A stretch of 64,000 nucleotides of DNA from Vicugna pacos (taxonomy: Eukaryota; Chordata; Mammalia; Artiodactyla; Camelidae): contig NW_027328739.1 in NCBI RefSeq assembly GCF_048564905.1, positions 8,307,001 through 8,371,000 on the forward strand. Reading direction: 5' to 3'. The notes below the pieces were generated by a model. The model ran no database searches. It worked only from the letters and a program-made list of their open reading frames with translations, and was not told the DNA's origin. Made by a program: the position numbers and the translations under genes. Of this stretch, positions 28,121 to 42,344 are shown piece after piece. Positions within the stretch are counted from its first letter, which is position 1. Each line of letters starts with the position of its first letter.

Positions 28121-28869
28121 GAATGATGAACACAAAATTTAGAATATACAATAGAGAATATAGAACCCAGAATTTAGAACATGGAATGCAGAACACAGAA
28201 TTTAAAATATAGAATAACGAATACTGAATATTCAATTTAGAATATAGAATGAAAGACACAGAGTATAGTATATAGAAAACGGAATACTGAATATACAATT
28301 TAGAATATAGAATGTAGAACACACAATATAGAATATAGAATACGGAATGCAGAATATAGAATATAGAATATGGAATGATGAACACAAAATTTAGAATATA
28401 GAATAGAGAATATAGAACCCAGAATTTAGAACATTGAATGCAGAACACAGAATTTAAAATATAGAATACCGAATACTGAATATTCAATTTAGAATATAGA
28501 ATGAAAGACACAGAGTATAGTATATAGAAAACGGAATACTGAATATACAATTTAGAATATAGAATGTAGAACACACAATATAGAATACGGAATGCAGAAT
28601 ATAGAATATAGAATATGGAATGATGAACACAAAATTTAGAATATAGAATAGAGAATATAGAACCCAGAATTTAGAACATTGAATGCAGAACACAGAATTT
28701 AAAATATAGAATACCGAATACTGAATATACAATTTAGAATATAGAATGAAAGACACAGAGTATAGTATATAGAAAACGGAATACTGAATATACAATTTAG
28801 AATATAGAATGTAGAACACACAATATAGAATATAGAATACGGAATGCAGAATATAGAATACAGAATATA
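28121..28869. repeat. 252-bp tandem repeat, three copies
   Basis: The word GAATGATGAACAC opens units at 28121, 28373 and 28618, and the next unit-like start is at 28870. Spacings are 252, 245 and 252 bp, that is 36, 35 and 36 heptamers. The short unit lacks one GAATATA word. Each unit is four 63-bp blocks: a C-like block ending GAACATG or GAACATT, an A block, a variant block with AGACACAG and GAAAACG, and a B block. Confidence 0.92.
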
Positions 28870-31800
28870 GAATGTTGAACACTGAATATAGAAATAGGAA
28901 TACAGAATACAGAACCCAGAAATTAGAACATGGAATGCAGAGCACAGAATTTAAAATATAGAATACCGAATACTGAATATAAAATTTAGAATATACAATA
29001 TAGAACACAGAATATGGAATGTAGAATACGTAATGCAGCTATTGATCACAGAATATAGAATATAGAACACAGAATTTAGAATATGGAAAACAGGATATAG
29101 AACCCAGAATATAGAACATGGAATGAAGAACACAGAATTAAAAATATAGAATACAGAATACTGAATATCGAATTTAGAATATAGAACGCAGAACACAGAA
29201 AATAGAATATAGAATACGGAATGCTAAATATAGGATACAGATTATAGAATGTAGAACACAGAATATAGAATATTGAATAGAGTATATGGAACACAAAATT
29301 TAGAACATAGAATTCAGAACACAGAGTTTAGAATATAGTATACAGAATACTGACTATATAATTTAGAATATAGAATGCAGAACAGAGAATTTAGAATATA
29401 GAATGCAGAATACTGAATAAAGAATTTATACACAGGAATGCAAAACAGAATTTAGAATATAGAATGCAGAATACAGAATATAGAATTTATAATATAGAAC
29501 GTATACCACAGAATATAGAGTATAGAATACAAATTGCAGAATATAGAATACAGAATATAGAATGTACAACACAGAAAAGAGAATATGGAAATCATAATAC
29601 AAAACCCAGAAATGAGGACATGGAATGCAGAAAACAGAATTTAGAATACAGAATAGAGAATACTGAATATAGAATTTAGAACATAGAATGCAGAACCCAG
29701 AATTTAGAATATAGAATACAGAATACTGAATATAGGATTTAGAACAAGGAATGCAGAACACAGATTATGGAATGTAGAATACGGAATGCAGAATATAGAA
29801 TACAAAATATAGAATGTAGAATACAGAATATAGAATATGGAAAACAGAATACATAACCCAGAAATTGCAACATGGATATCGGAACACAGAATTTAGAATA
29901 TAGAATACAGAATACTGAATATAGAATTTAGAATATAGAATGTAGAACACAGAACATAGAATAGAGAATAAAGAATACTGCATATAAAATTTAGAATATA
30001 GAATGTAGAACACAGAATATAGAAAATAGAATAGAGAATATAGAACACACAATTTAGAACATGGAATGCAGAACACAGAATTTAGAATGTAGAATACAGA
30101 ATACTGAATATAGAATTCAGAATCTAGAATGTAGAACACAGAATATAGTATATAGAATACGGAATGCAGAATAGAGAATATAAAATATAGAATATAGAAT
30201 GATGAAAACAAAATATAGAATAGAGAATATAGAACCCAGAAATTAGAACATGGAATGTAAAACACAGAATTTAGAATATAAAATACAGAATTCTGAATAT
30301 CGAATTTAGAATATAGAATGTAGAACACAGAATATAGAAAATAGAATAGAGAATATAGAACTCACAATTTAGAACATGAAATGCAGAACACAGAATTTAC
30401 AATGTAGAATACAGAATACTGAATATAGAATTTGGATTATAGAATGTAGAACACAGAATATAGAATATAGAATACGGAATGCAGAATAGAGAATATAAAA
30501 TATAGAATATAGAATGATGAACACAAAATATAGAATAGAGAATAGAGAATATAGAACCCAGAATTTAGAACATGGAAAGTAGAACACAGAATTTAGAATA
30601 TAAAATACAGAATACTGAATATCGAATTTAGAATACAGAATGTAGAACAGAGAATTTAAAATATAGAATATAGTATGCTGAATATGGAATTTAAAATATA
30701 GAATGTAGAACACAGAATATAGAAAATAGAATAGAGACTATAGAACCCAGAATTTAGAACATGCAATTTAGAACACAGAAATTAGAATATAAAATACAGA
30801 ATACTGAATATCGAATTTAGAATATAGAATGTAGAACACAGAATATGGTATGTAGAATACGGAAAGCAGAATATAGAATACAGAATATAGAATGTAGAAT
30901 ACAGAATATAGAATATAGAAAACAGAATACATAACCCAGAATTTAGAACATGGACTTCAGAACACAGAATTTAGAATATAGTATACAGAATACTGAATAT
31001 AGAATTTAGAACATAGAATGAGGTACACAGGATTAAGAATATAGAATGCAGAATACTGTATATAGTATTTATAAACAGGAATGCAGAACGCAGAATATAG
31101 AAAATAGAATAAAGAATACTGAATATAGAATTGAGAATATATATTGAATAACACAGAATATAGATTATAGACTACTGAATGGAGAATATAGAAGGTAGAA
31201 TAAAGAATGAAGAACAAAAAAAATATAGTATATAAAATAGAAAATATAGAACCCAGATTTAGAAATGGAATGCAGAACATAAAATATAGAATATAGAATA
31301 CAGAATACTGAATAAATATTTTAGAATATTGAATGTAGAACACAGAATATAGAATATAGAAAAAGAAATGCAGAATACAGTATGTAGAATACAGAATAAA
31401 AAACAAAAATATAGAATATAGAATAGTGAATATAGAACCCAGAACATAGAACACGGAATGCAGAACACAGAATTTAGAATATAGAATACAGAATACATAA
31501 AATGAAATTTAGAATGTAGAATGCAGAACACAGAATATAGAATATAGAATACGGAATACAGAATATAGAATGTAGAACACAGAATATAGAATATTGAATA
31601 GATTACATGGAAACCAAAATTTAGAACATGGAATGCAGAACACAGTATTTAGAATATAGAATACAGAATACTGAATATAGAATTTAGAATATAGAATGTA
31701 GAAAACAGAATATTGAATACGACATGCAGAATATTGAATACAGAATAAAGAATATAGAATACAGAATATAGAATATGGAAAACAGAATATTGAACCCAGA

Positions 31801-31950
31801 ATATAGAACATGGAATGAAGAACACAGAATTTAAAATATAGAATGCAGAATACAGAATATAGAATTTAGAATATAGAACGCAGAACACAGAATATAGAAT
31901 ATAGAATACGGAATGCAGAATGTAGAATACAGGAGATAGAATGTAGAATA
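28870..31950. repeat. Satellite segment shared with 60.83-64.0 kb
   Basis: Matches the right end of the window with an offset of 31,957 bp from about 28.87 to 29.9 kb, widening to about 32,050 bp by 30.8 kb, so the copies differ by several small length changes. Shared oddities are GAACGTATACCACAG (about 29,496 and 61,453) and GAATTGAGAATATATATTG or GAATTGAAAATATATATTG near 31,131 and 63,177. Repeat only. Confidence 0.85.
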
Positions 31951-32828
31951 AAGAATATAGAATATGGAAAACAGAATACAGAACCCAGAATTTAGAGCAT
32001 GGAATGCAACACAGAATTTACAATATAGAATACAGATTACTGAATATAGAATTTAGAACATAGAATGCAGAACCCAGAATTTAGAATATAGAACACAGAA
32101 TACTGAATATAGAATTTAGAATACAGAAAGTAGAACACAGAATATAGAATATAGAATATAGAATACAGATTATAGAACCCAAAGTTTAGAAAATGGAATG
32201 CAGTACACAGACTTTAAAATATAGAATAACGAATACTGAACATAGAATATGAATACACAAAATAGAACACAGAATTTAGAATATAGGACACCGAATACTG
32301 AATATAGAATATATATATACAATTTAGAACACAGAATATAGAATATAGAATAGAGAATAGAGAACACAAAATTTAGAACATGGAATGCAGAACACAGAAT
32401 TAAGAATATGGAATGCACAATACTGTATATAGAATTTAGAATATAGAATGAATAACACCGAATATAGAATATAGAATACGGAATGGAGAATATAGAAGGT
32501 AGAATATAGAATGAAGAAAACAATATATAGAATATAGTATAGAGAATATAGAAACCAGAATTTAGAAATGGAATGCAGAACAGAGAAATTAGAATATAGA
32601 ATACAGAATACTGAATAAAGATTTTAGAATATAGAATGTAGAACACAGAATATTGAATATAGAATAGGTAATGCAGAACATAGTACGTAGAATACAGAAT
32701 GAAGAACACAAGTATAGAATATAGAATAGTGAATATAGAACACAGAAATTAGAACACGAAATTCAGAACACAGAATTTAGAATATAGAACCCAGAATACT
32801 TAAAATAAAATTTAGAATACACAATGTA
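31920..32828. repeat. Satellite segment shared with 11.93-12.78 kb
   Basis: The GAGCATGG marker is at 31995 here and 11990 there (offset 20,005). From about 32.1 kb on, the offset is 20,068. The difference is exactly 63 bp: this copy carries one additional nine-word block near 32,055-32,117. The segment lies immediately left of the 3,172-bp array. Confidence 0.85.
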
Positions 32829-35800
32829 GAACAAAGAATATAGAATATAGAATAGAGAATATAGAATCCAGAATTTAGAAAATGGAAATCCAAACACAGA
32901 ATTGAGAATATTGAATACACATTACTGAATATAGGATTTAGAATAAAGAATGTAGAACACAGAATTTAGAATATAGAATAGAGAATAATGAAAATAGAAT
33001 GTAGAATATAGAATTTTGAGCTCAGAATATAGAATATAGAATAGAGTTTATAGAACCCAGAATTTAGAACATGGAATGCAGAACACAGAATATACAATAT
33101 GGAATACAGAATACTGAATATCGAATTTAGAATATACAATGTAGAATATAGAATATAGAATACAGAAAACTGAATACAGAATTTAGAATATGGAATGCAG
33201 AACACAGAATTTAGAATATAAATACAGAAAACTGAATATAGAATTTAGAATATAGAATGTACAACACACAATATAGAATATACAATAGAGAATATAGAAC
33301 CCAGAATTTAGAACTTGGAATGCGGAACACAGAATTTAGAATATAGAATAGAGAATACTATATATAGAATTTAGAACATTGAATGCAGAACACAAAATTT
33401 AGAATATAGAATGCAGAATACTGTATATAGAGTTTAGAATATAGAATGAATAACACAGAATATAGAATATAGGCTACGGAATGGAGAAAATAGAAGGTAG
33501 AATATAGACTGAATAACACAAAATATAGAATATAGAATAGAGAACATAGAACCCAGAATATAGAAATGGAATGTAGAACAGAGAATTTAGAATATAGAAT
33601 ACAGAAAACTGAATAAAGATTCTAGAATATAGAATGCAGAACACAGAATATAGAATATAAATAGGGAATGCAGAATATAGTATGTAGAATATAGAATGAA
33701 GAACACAAGTATAGAATATACAATAGTGAATATAGAACCCAGAACTTAGAACACGGAATTCAGAACACAGAATTTAGTATATAGAATACATAATAATGAA
33801 TATAGAATTTAGAACATAGAATGCAGAACACAGAATTTAGAATATAGAATGCAGAATACTGAATATAGATTTTATAAACATTAATCCACAACACAGAATT
33901 TAGAATATAGAATGAAGAAAACTGAATAGAGTGTTTAGAATATAGAATGAAGAACACAGAATATAGAATATAGAATAGAGAATAGAGAACCCAGGATATA
34001 GAACATGGAATGCAGAGCACAGGATTTAGAATATAGAACACAGAATACAGAATATAAGTTTAGAATAAAGAATATAGAACACAGAGTATAGAATATAGAA
34101 TACGAAATACTGAATATACAATTTAGAATATAGAATGTAGATCACAGAATACAGAATATAGAATTCCTAAATGCAGAATATAGAATACAGAACATAGAAT
34201 GTAGAACACAGAATATAGAATATGGAAAACAGAATACAAAACCCACAATTGCAAACATGGAATGCACAAAACAAATTAAGTATATAGAATAGAGAATACT
34301 GAATATAGAATTTAGAATACAGAATGTAGAACAGAGAATTTAAAATATAGCATATATTAAGCTGAATATAGAATTTAGAATATAGAATGTAGAACACAGA
34401 ATATAGAAATTAGAATAGAGAATATAGAACCCAGAATTTAGAACATGGAATGCAGAACACAGAATTTAAAATATAGAATGCAGAATACTGAATATAGAAT
34501 TTAGAATATAGAATGCAGAACCCAGAATTTAGAATATAGAATACAGAATACTGAATATAGTATTTAGAATACAGAATATAGAACACAGAATATAGTATAT
34601 AGAATATAGAATACAGATTATAGAACACAAAGTTTACAACATGGAATGCTGTAAACAGAATTTAAAATATAGAATACCGAATACTGAACATAGAATATGA
34701 ATATACAATATAGAACACAGAATTTAGAATATAGGATACCGAATACAGAATATAGAATATAAATATACAATTTAGAACACAGAATATAGAATATGGAATA
34801 CAGAATATAGAACACAAAATTTAGAACATGGAATGCAGAACACAGAATTAAGAATATAGAGTAGAGAATACTGAATATAGAATTTAGAATATAGAATGAA
34901 GAACATAGAATTTAGAATACAGAATAAAGAATGCTGAATATAGATTTTCGAATATAGAATGTAGAACACAGAATATAGAAAATAGAATAGAGAATATAGA
35001 ATCCAGAATTTAGAACATGCAATGCAGAACACAGAATATAGAATATAGAATACAGAATACTGAATATAGAATTTAGAATATAGAATGTATAACACAGAAT
35101 ATAGAATATACAATACGGAATGCAGGACATAGAATAGAGAATATAGAATGTAGAACACAGAATATAGAATATGGAAAACATAATACAAAACCCAGAATTG
35201 AGAACATGGAACAGAACACAGAATTTAGAATATAGAATACAGAATACTGAATATAGAATTTAGAACATAGAATGCATAACCCAGAATTTAGAATATAGAA
35301 TACATAATACTGAATATAGGATATAGAATATACAATGTAGAACCGAGAATATAGAATATAGAATACAGAATGCAGAATATAGAACCAAATATAGAAAGTA
35401 GAACACAGAATATAGAATATTGAATAGAGTATATGGAACACAAAATTTAGAACATGGAATGCAAACACAGAATTTAGAATATAGAATACAGAATACTGAA
35501 TAAAGAATTTAGAATATAGAATGTTGAACACAGAATATAGAATACAGAATATGGAATGTAGAACACAGAATTTAGAATATAGAATACAGAATACTGAATA
35601 TAAATTTAGATTATAGAACGCAGAACACAGAATATAGAATATAGAATACAGAATACTGAATATAGAATTTAGAATATAGAATGTAGAACACAGAGTATAG
35701 AATATAGAATATGGAATACTGAATATACAATTTAAAATATAGAATGTAGAACACAGAATATGAAATATATACTACGGAATGCAGAATATTGAATAGAGAA

Positions 35801-36000
35801 TATAGAATGTAGAACACAGAATATAGAATATGGAAAAAAGTATATAGAAACCAGAATTTAGAACATGGAATGCAGAACACAGAATTTAGAATATAGAATA
35901 CAGAATATTGAATATATAAAACAGAATATAGATTGTAGAAAACAGAATATAGATTATAGAGTACAGAATACTGAATATAGAATTTAGAATATAGAATGTA
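32829..36000. repeat. 3,172-bp higher-order unit, copy 1
   Basis: First of almost four direct copies. The unit is itself composite. Its first 230 bp are of the 6.47-6.7 kb type with GAGCTC at 33018. Most of it (to about 35.53 kb) follows 9.4-11.7 kb. Its last 470 bp resemble 0.43-0.8 and 45.5-45.8 kb. Unique landmarks include GAATTCCTAAATG near 34,162. The only difference from copy 2 that I noticed is G instead of T at 32904, close to the left edge. Unit length is 453 heptamers plus one base, so reading frames do not carry through from unit to unit. Confidence 0.93.
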
Positions 36001-39000
36001 GAACACAGAATATAGAATATAGAATAGAGAATATAGAATCCAGAATTTAGAAAATGGAAATCCAAACACAGAATTTAGAATATTGAATACACATTACTGA
36101 ATATAGGATTTAGAATAAAGAATGTAGAACACAGAATTTAGAATATAGAATAGAGAATAATGAAAATAGAATGTAGAATATAGAATTTTGAGCTCAGAAT
36201 ATAGAATATAGAATAGAGTTTATAGAACCCAGAATTTAGAACATGGAATGCAGAACACAGAATATACAATATGGAATACAGAATACTGAATATCGAATTT
36301 AGAATATACAATGTAGAATATAGAATATAGAATACAGAAAACTGAATACAGAATTTAGAATATGGAATGCAGAACACAGAATTTAGAATATAAATACAGA
36401 AAACTGAATATAGAATTTAGAATATAGAATGTACAACACACAATATAGAATATACAATAGAGAATATAGAACCCAGAATTTAGAACTTGGAATGCGGAAC
36501 ACAGAATTTAGAATATAGAATAGAGAATACTATATATAGAATTTAGAACATTGAATGCAGAACACAAAATTTAGAATATAGAATGCAGAATACTGTATAT
36601 AGAGTTTAGAATATAGAATGAATAACACAGAATATAGAATATAGGCTACGGAATGGAGAAAATAGAAGGTAGAATATAGACTGAATAACACAAAATATAG
36701 AATATAGAATAGAGAACATAGAACCCAGAATATAGAAATGGAATGTAGAACAGAGAATTTAGAATATAGAATACAGAAAACTGAATAAAGATTCTAGAAT
36801 ATAGAATGCAGAACACAGAATATAGAATATAAATAGGGAATGCAGAATATAGTATGTAGAATATAGAATGAAGAACACAAGTATAGAATATACAATAGTG
36901 AATATAGAACCCAGAACTTAGAACACGGAATTCAGAACACAGAATTTAGTATATAGAATACATAATAATGAATATAGAATTTAGAACATAGAATGCAGAA
37001 CACAGAATTTAGAATATAGAATGCAGAATACTGAATATAGATTTTATAAACATTAATCCACAACACAGAATTTAGAATATAGAATGAAGAAAACTGAATA
37101 GAGTGTTTAGAATATAGAATGAAGAACACAGAATATAGAATATAGAATAGAGAATAGAGAACCCAGGATATAGAACATGGAATGCAGAGCACAGGATTTA
37201 GAATATAGAACACAGAATACAGAATATAAGTTTAGAATAAAGAATATAGAACACAGAGTATAGAATATAGAATACGAAATACTGAATATACAATTTAGAA
37301 TATAGAATGTAGATCACAGAATACAGAATATAGAATTCCTAAATGCAGAATATAGAATACAGAACATAGAATGTAGAACACAGAATATAGAATATGGAAA
37401 ACAGAATACAAAACCCACAATTGCAAACATGGAATGCACAAAACAAATTAAGTATATAGAATAGAGAATACTGAATATAGAATTTAGAATACAGAATGTA
37501 GAACAGAGAATTTAAAATATAGCATATATTAAGCTGAATATAGAATTTAGAATATAGAATGTAGAACACAGAATATAGAAATTAGAATAGAGAATATAGA
37601 ACCCAGAATTTAGAACATGGAATGCAGAACACAGAATTTAAAATATAGAATGCAGAATACTGAATATAGAATTTAGAATATAGAATGCAGAACCCAGAAT
37701 TTAGAATATAGAATACAGAATACTGAATATAGTATTTAGAATACAGAATATAGAACACAGAATATAGTATATAGAATATAGAATACAGATTATAGAACAC
37801 AAAGTTTACAACATGGAATGCTGTAAACAGAATTTAAAATATAGAATACCGAATACTGAACATAGAATATGAATATACAATATAGAACACAGAATTTAGA
37901 ATATAGGATACCGAATACAGAATATAGAATATAAATATACAATTTAGAACACAGAATATAGAATATGGAATACAGAATATAGAACACAAAATTTAGAACA
38001 TGGAATGCAGAACACAGAATTAAGAATATAGAGTAGAGAATACTGAATATAGAATTTAGAATATAGAATGAAGAACATAGAATTTAGAATACAGAATAAA
38101 GAATGCTGAATATAGATTTTCGAATATAGAATGTAGAACACAGAATATAGAAAATAGAATAGAGAATATAGAATCCAGAATTTAGAACATGCAATGCAGA
38201 ACACAGAATATAGAATATAGAATACAGAATACTGAATATAGAATTTAGAATATAGAATGTATAACACAGAATATAGAATATACAATACGGAATGCAGGAC
38301 ATAGAATAGAGAATATAGAATGTAGAACACAGAATATAGAATATGGAAAACATAATACAAAACCCAGAATTGAGAACATGGAACAGAACACAGAATTTAG
38401 AATATAGAATACAGAATACTGAATATAGAATTTAGAACATAGAATGCATAACCCAGAATTTAGAATATAGAATACATAATACTGAATATAGGATATAGAA
38501 TATACAATGTAGAACCGAGAATATAGAATATAGAATACAGAATGCAGAATATAGAACCAAATATAGAAAGTAGAACACAGAATATAGAATATTGAATAGA
38601 GTATATGGAACACAAAATTTAGAACATGGAATGCAAACACAGAATTTAGAATATAGAATACAGAATACTGAATAAAGAATTTAGAATATAGAATGTTGAA
38701 CACAGAATATAGAATACAGAATATGGAATGTAGAACACAGAATTTAGAATATAGAATACAGAATACTGAATATAAATTTAGATTATAGAACGCAGAACAC
38801 AGAATATAGAATATAGAATACAGAATACTGAATATAGAATTTAGAATATAGAATGTAGAACACAGAGTATAGAATATAGAATATGGAATACTGAATATAC
38901 AATTTAAAATATAGAATGTAGAACACAGAATATGAAATATATACTACGGAATGCAGAATATTGAATAGAGAATATAGAATGTAGAACACAGAATATAGAA

Positions 39001-39172
39001 TATGGAAAAAAGTATATAGAAACCAGAATTTAGAACATGGAATGCAGAACACAGAATTTAGAATATAGAATACAGAATATTGAATATATAAAACAGAATA
39101 TAGATTGTAGAAAACAGAATATAGATTATAGAGTACAGAATACTGAATATAGAATTTAGAATATAGAATGTA
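36001..39172. repeat. 3,172-bp higher-order unit, copy 2
   Basis: GAACACAG at the unit start lies exactly 3,172 bp before that of copy 3. Marker GAGCTC is at 36190. I found no difference from copy 3 in the stretches compared, and every long minus-strand open frame inside it has the same length and translation in copies 1 to 3. Such identity means very recent amplification or conversion, or an assembly that repeated one unit. Confidence 0.93.
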
Positions 39173-42100
39173 GAACACAGAATATAGAATATAGAATAGA
39201 GAATATAGAATCCAGAATTTAGAAAATGGAAATCCAAACACAGAATTTAGAATATTGAATACACATTACTGAATATAGGATTTAGAATAAAGAATGTAGA
39301 ACACAGAATTTAGAATATAGAATAGAGAATAATGAAAATAGAATGTAGAATATAGAATTTTGAGCTCAGAATATAGAATATAGAATAGAGTTTATAGAAC
39401 CCAGAATTTAGAACATGGAATGCAGAACACAGAATATACAATATGGAATACAGAATACTGAATATCGAATTTAGAATATACAATGTAGAATATAGAATAT
39501 AGAATACAGAAAACTGAATACAGAATTTAGAATATGGAATGCAGAACACAGAATTTAGAATATAAATACAGAAAACTGAATATAGAATTTAGAATATAGA
39601 ATGTACAACACACAATATAGAATATACAATAGAGAATATAGAACCCAGAATTTAGAACTTGGAATGCGGAACACAGAATTTAGAATATAGAATAGAGAAT
39701 ACTATATATAGAATTTAGAACATTGAATGCAGAACACAAAATTTAGAATATAGAATGCAGAATACTGTATATAGAGTTTAGAATATAGAATGAATAACAC
39801 AGAATATAGAATATAGGCTACGGAATGGAGAAAATAGAAGGTAGAATATAGACTGAATAACACAAAATATAGAATATAGAATAGAGAACATAGAACCCAG
39901 AATATAGAAATGGAATGTAGAACAGAGAATTTAGAATATAGAATACAGAAAACTGAATAAAGATTCTAGAATATAGAATGCAGAACACAGAATATAGAAT
40001 ATAAATAGGGAATGCAGAATATAGTATGTAGAATATAGAATGAAGAACACAAGTATAGAATATACAATAGTGAATATAGAACCCAGAACTTAGAACACGG
40101 AATTCAGAACACAGAATTTAGTATATAGAATACATAATAATGAATATAGAATTTAGAACATAGAATGCAGAACACAGAATTTAGAATATAGAATGCAGAA
40201 TACTGAATATAGATTTTATAAACATTAATCCACAACACAGAATTTAGAATATAGAATGAAGAAAACTGAATAGAGTGTTTAGAATATAGAATGAAGAACA
40301 CAGAATATAGAATATAGAATAGAGAATAGAGAACCCAGGATATAGAACATGGAATGCAGAGCACAGGATTTAGAATATAGAACACAGAATACAGAATATA
40401 AGTTTAGAATAAAGAATATAGAACACAGAGTATAGAATATAGAATACGAAATACTGAATATACAATTTAGAATATAGAATGTAGATCACAGAATACAGAA
40501 TATAGAATTCCTAAATGCAGAATATAGAATACAGAACATAGAATGTAGAACACAGAATATAGAATATGGAAAACAGAATACAAAACCCACAATTGCAAAC
40601 ATGGAATGCACAAAACAAATTAAGTATATAGAATAGAGAATACTGAATATAGAATTTAGAATACAGAATGTAGAACAGAGAATTTAAAATATAGCATATA
40701 TTAAGCTGAATATAGAATTTAGAATATAGAATGTAGAACACAGAATATAGAAATTAGAATAGAGAATATAGAACCCAGAATTTAGAACATGGAATGCAGA
40801 ACACAGAATTTAAAATATAGAATGCAGAATACTGAATATAGAATTTAGAATATAGAATGCAGAACCCAGAATTTAGAATATAGAATACAGAATACTGAAT
40901 ATAGTATTTAGAATACAGAATATAGAACACAGAATATAGTATATAGAATATAGAATACAGATTATAGAACACAAAGTTTACAACATGGAATGCTGTAAAC
41001 AGAATTTAAAATATAGAATACCGAATACTGAACATAGAATATGAATATACAATATAGAACACAGAATTTAGAATATAGGATACCGAATACAGAATATAGA
41101 ATATAAATATACAATTTAGAACACAGAATATAGAATATGGAATACAGAATATAGAACACAAAATTTAGAACATGGAATGCAGAACACAGAATTAAGAATA
41201 TAGAGTAGAGAATACTGAATATAGAATTTAGAATATAGAATGAAGAACATAGAATTTAGAATACAGAATAAAGAATGCTGAATATAGATTTTCGAATATA
41301 GAATGTAGAACACAGAATATAGAAAATAGAATAGAGAATATAGAATCCAGAATTTAGAACATGCAATGCAGAACACAGAATATAGAATATAGAATACAGA
41401 ATACTGAATATAGAATTTAGAATATAGAATGTATAACACAGAATATAGAATATACAATACGGAATGCAGGACATAGAATAGAGAATATAGAATGTAGAAC
41501 ACAGAATATAGAATATGGAAAACATAATACAAAACCCAGAATTGAGAACATGGAACAGAACACAGAATTTAGAATATAGAATACAGAATACTGAATATAG
41601 AATTTAGAACATAGAATGCATAACCCAGAATTTAGAATATAGAATACATAATACTGAATATAGGATATAGAATATACAATGTAGAACCGAGAATATAGAA
41701 TATAGAATACAGAATGCAGAATATAGAACCAAATATAGAAAGTAGAACACAGAATATAGAATATTGAATAGAGTATATGGAACACAAAATTTAGAACATG
41801 GAATGCAAACACAGAATTTAGAATATAGAATACAGAATACTGAATAAAGAATTTAGAATATAGAATGTTGAACACAGAATATAGAATACAGAATATGGAA
41901 TGTAGAACACAGAATTTAGAATATAGAATACAGAATACTGAATATAAATTTAGATTATAGAACGCAGAACACAGAATATAGAATATAGAATACAGAATAC
42001 TGAATATAGAATTTAGAATATAGAATGTAGAACACAGAGTATAGAATATAGAATATGGAATACTGAATATACAATTTAAAATATAGAATGTAGAACACAG

Positions 42101-42344
42101 AATATGAAATATATACTACGGAATGCAGAATATTGAATAGAGAATATAGAATGTAGAACACAGAATATAGAATATGGAAAAAAGTATATAGAAACCAGAA
42201 TTTAGAACATGGAATGCAGAACACAGAATTTAGAATATAGAATACAGAATATTGAATATATAAAACAGAATATAGATTGTAGAAAACAGAATATAGATTA
42301 TAGAGTACAGAATACTGAATATAGAATTTAGAATATAGAATGTA
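39173..42344. repeat. 3,172-bp higher-order unit, copy 3
   Basis: Same order and spacing as copies 1 and 2, with GAGCTC at 39362. Near its right end it holds two copies of a 38-bp stretch starting at 41808 and 41906 (98 bp apart). The corresponding pair was the site of the deletion seen in copy 4. Confidence 0.93.

Noticed and set aside
29030-29050. Odd stretch GCAGCTATTGATCACAG as possible unique insertion
   Set aside because: It is a B block with a few substitutions and indels, and the matching place near 60,987-61,007 has ordinary words. It is too short to be an insertion.
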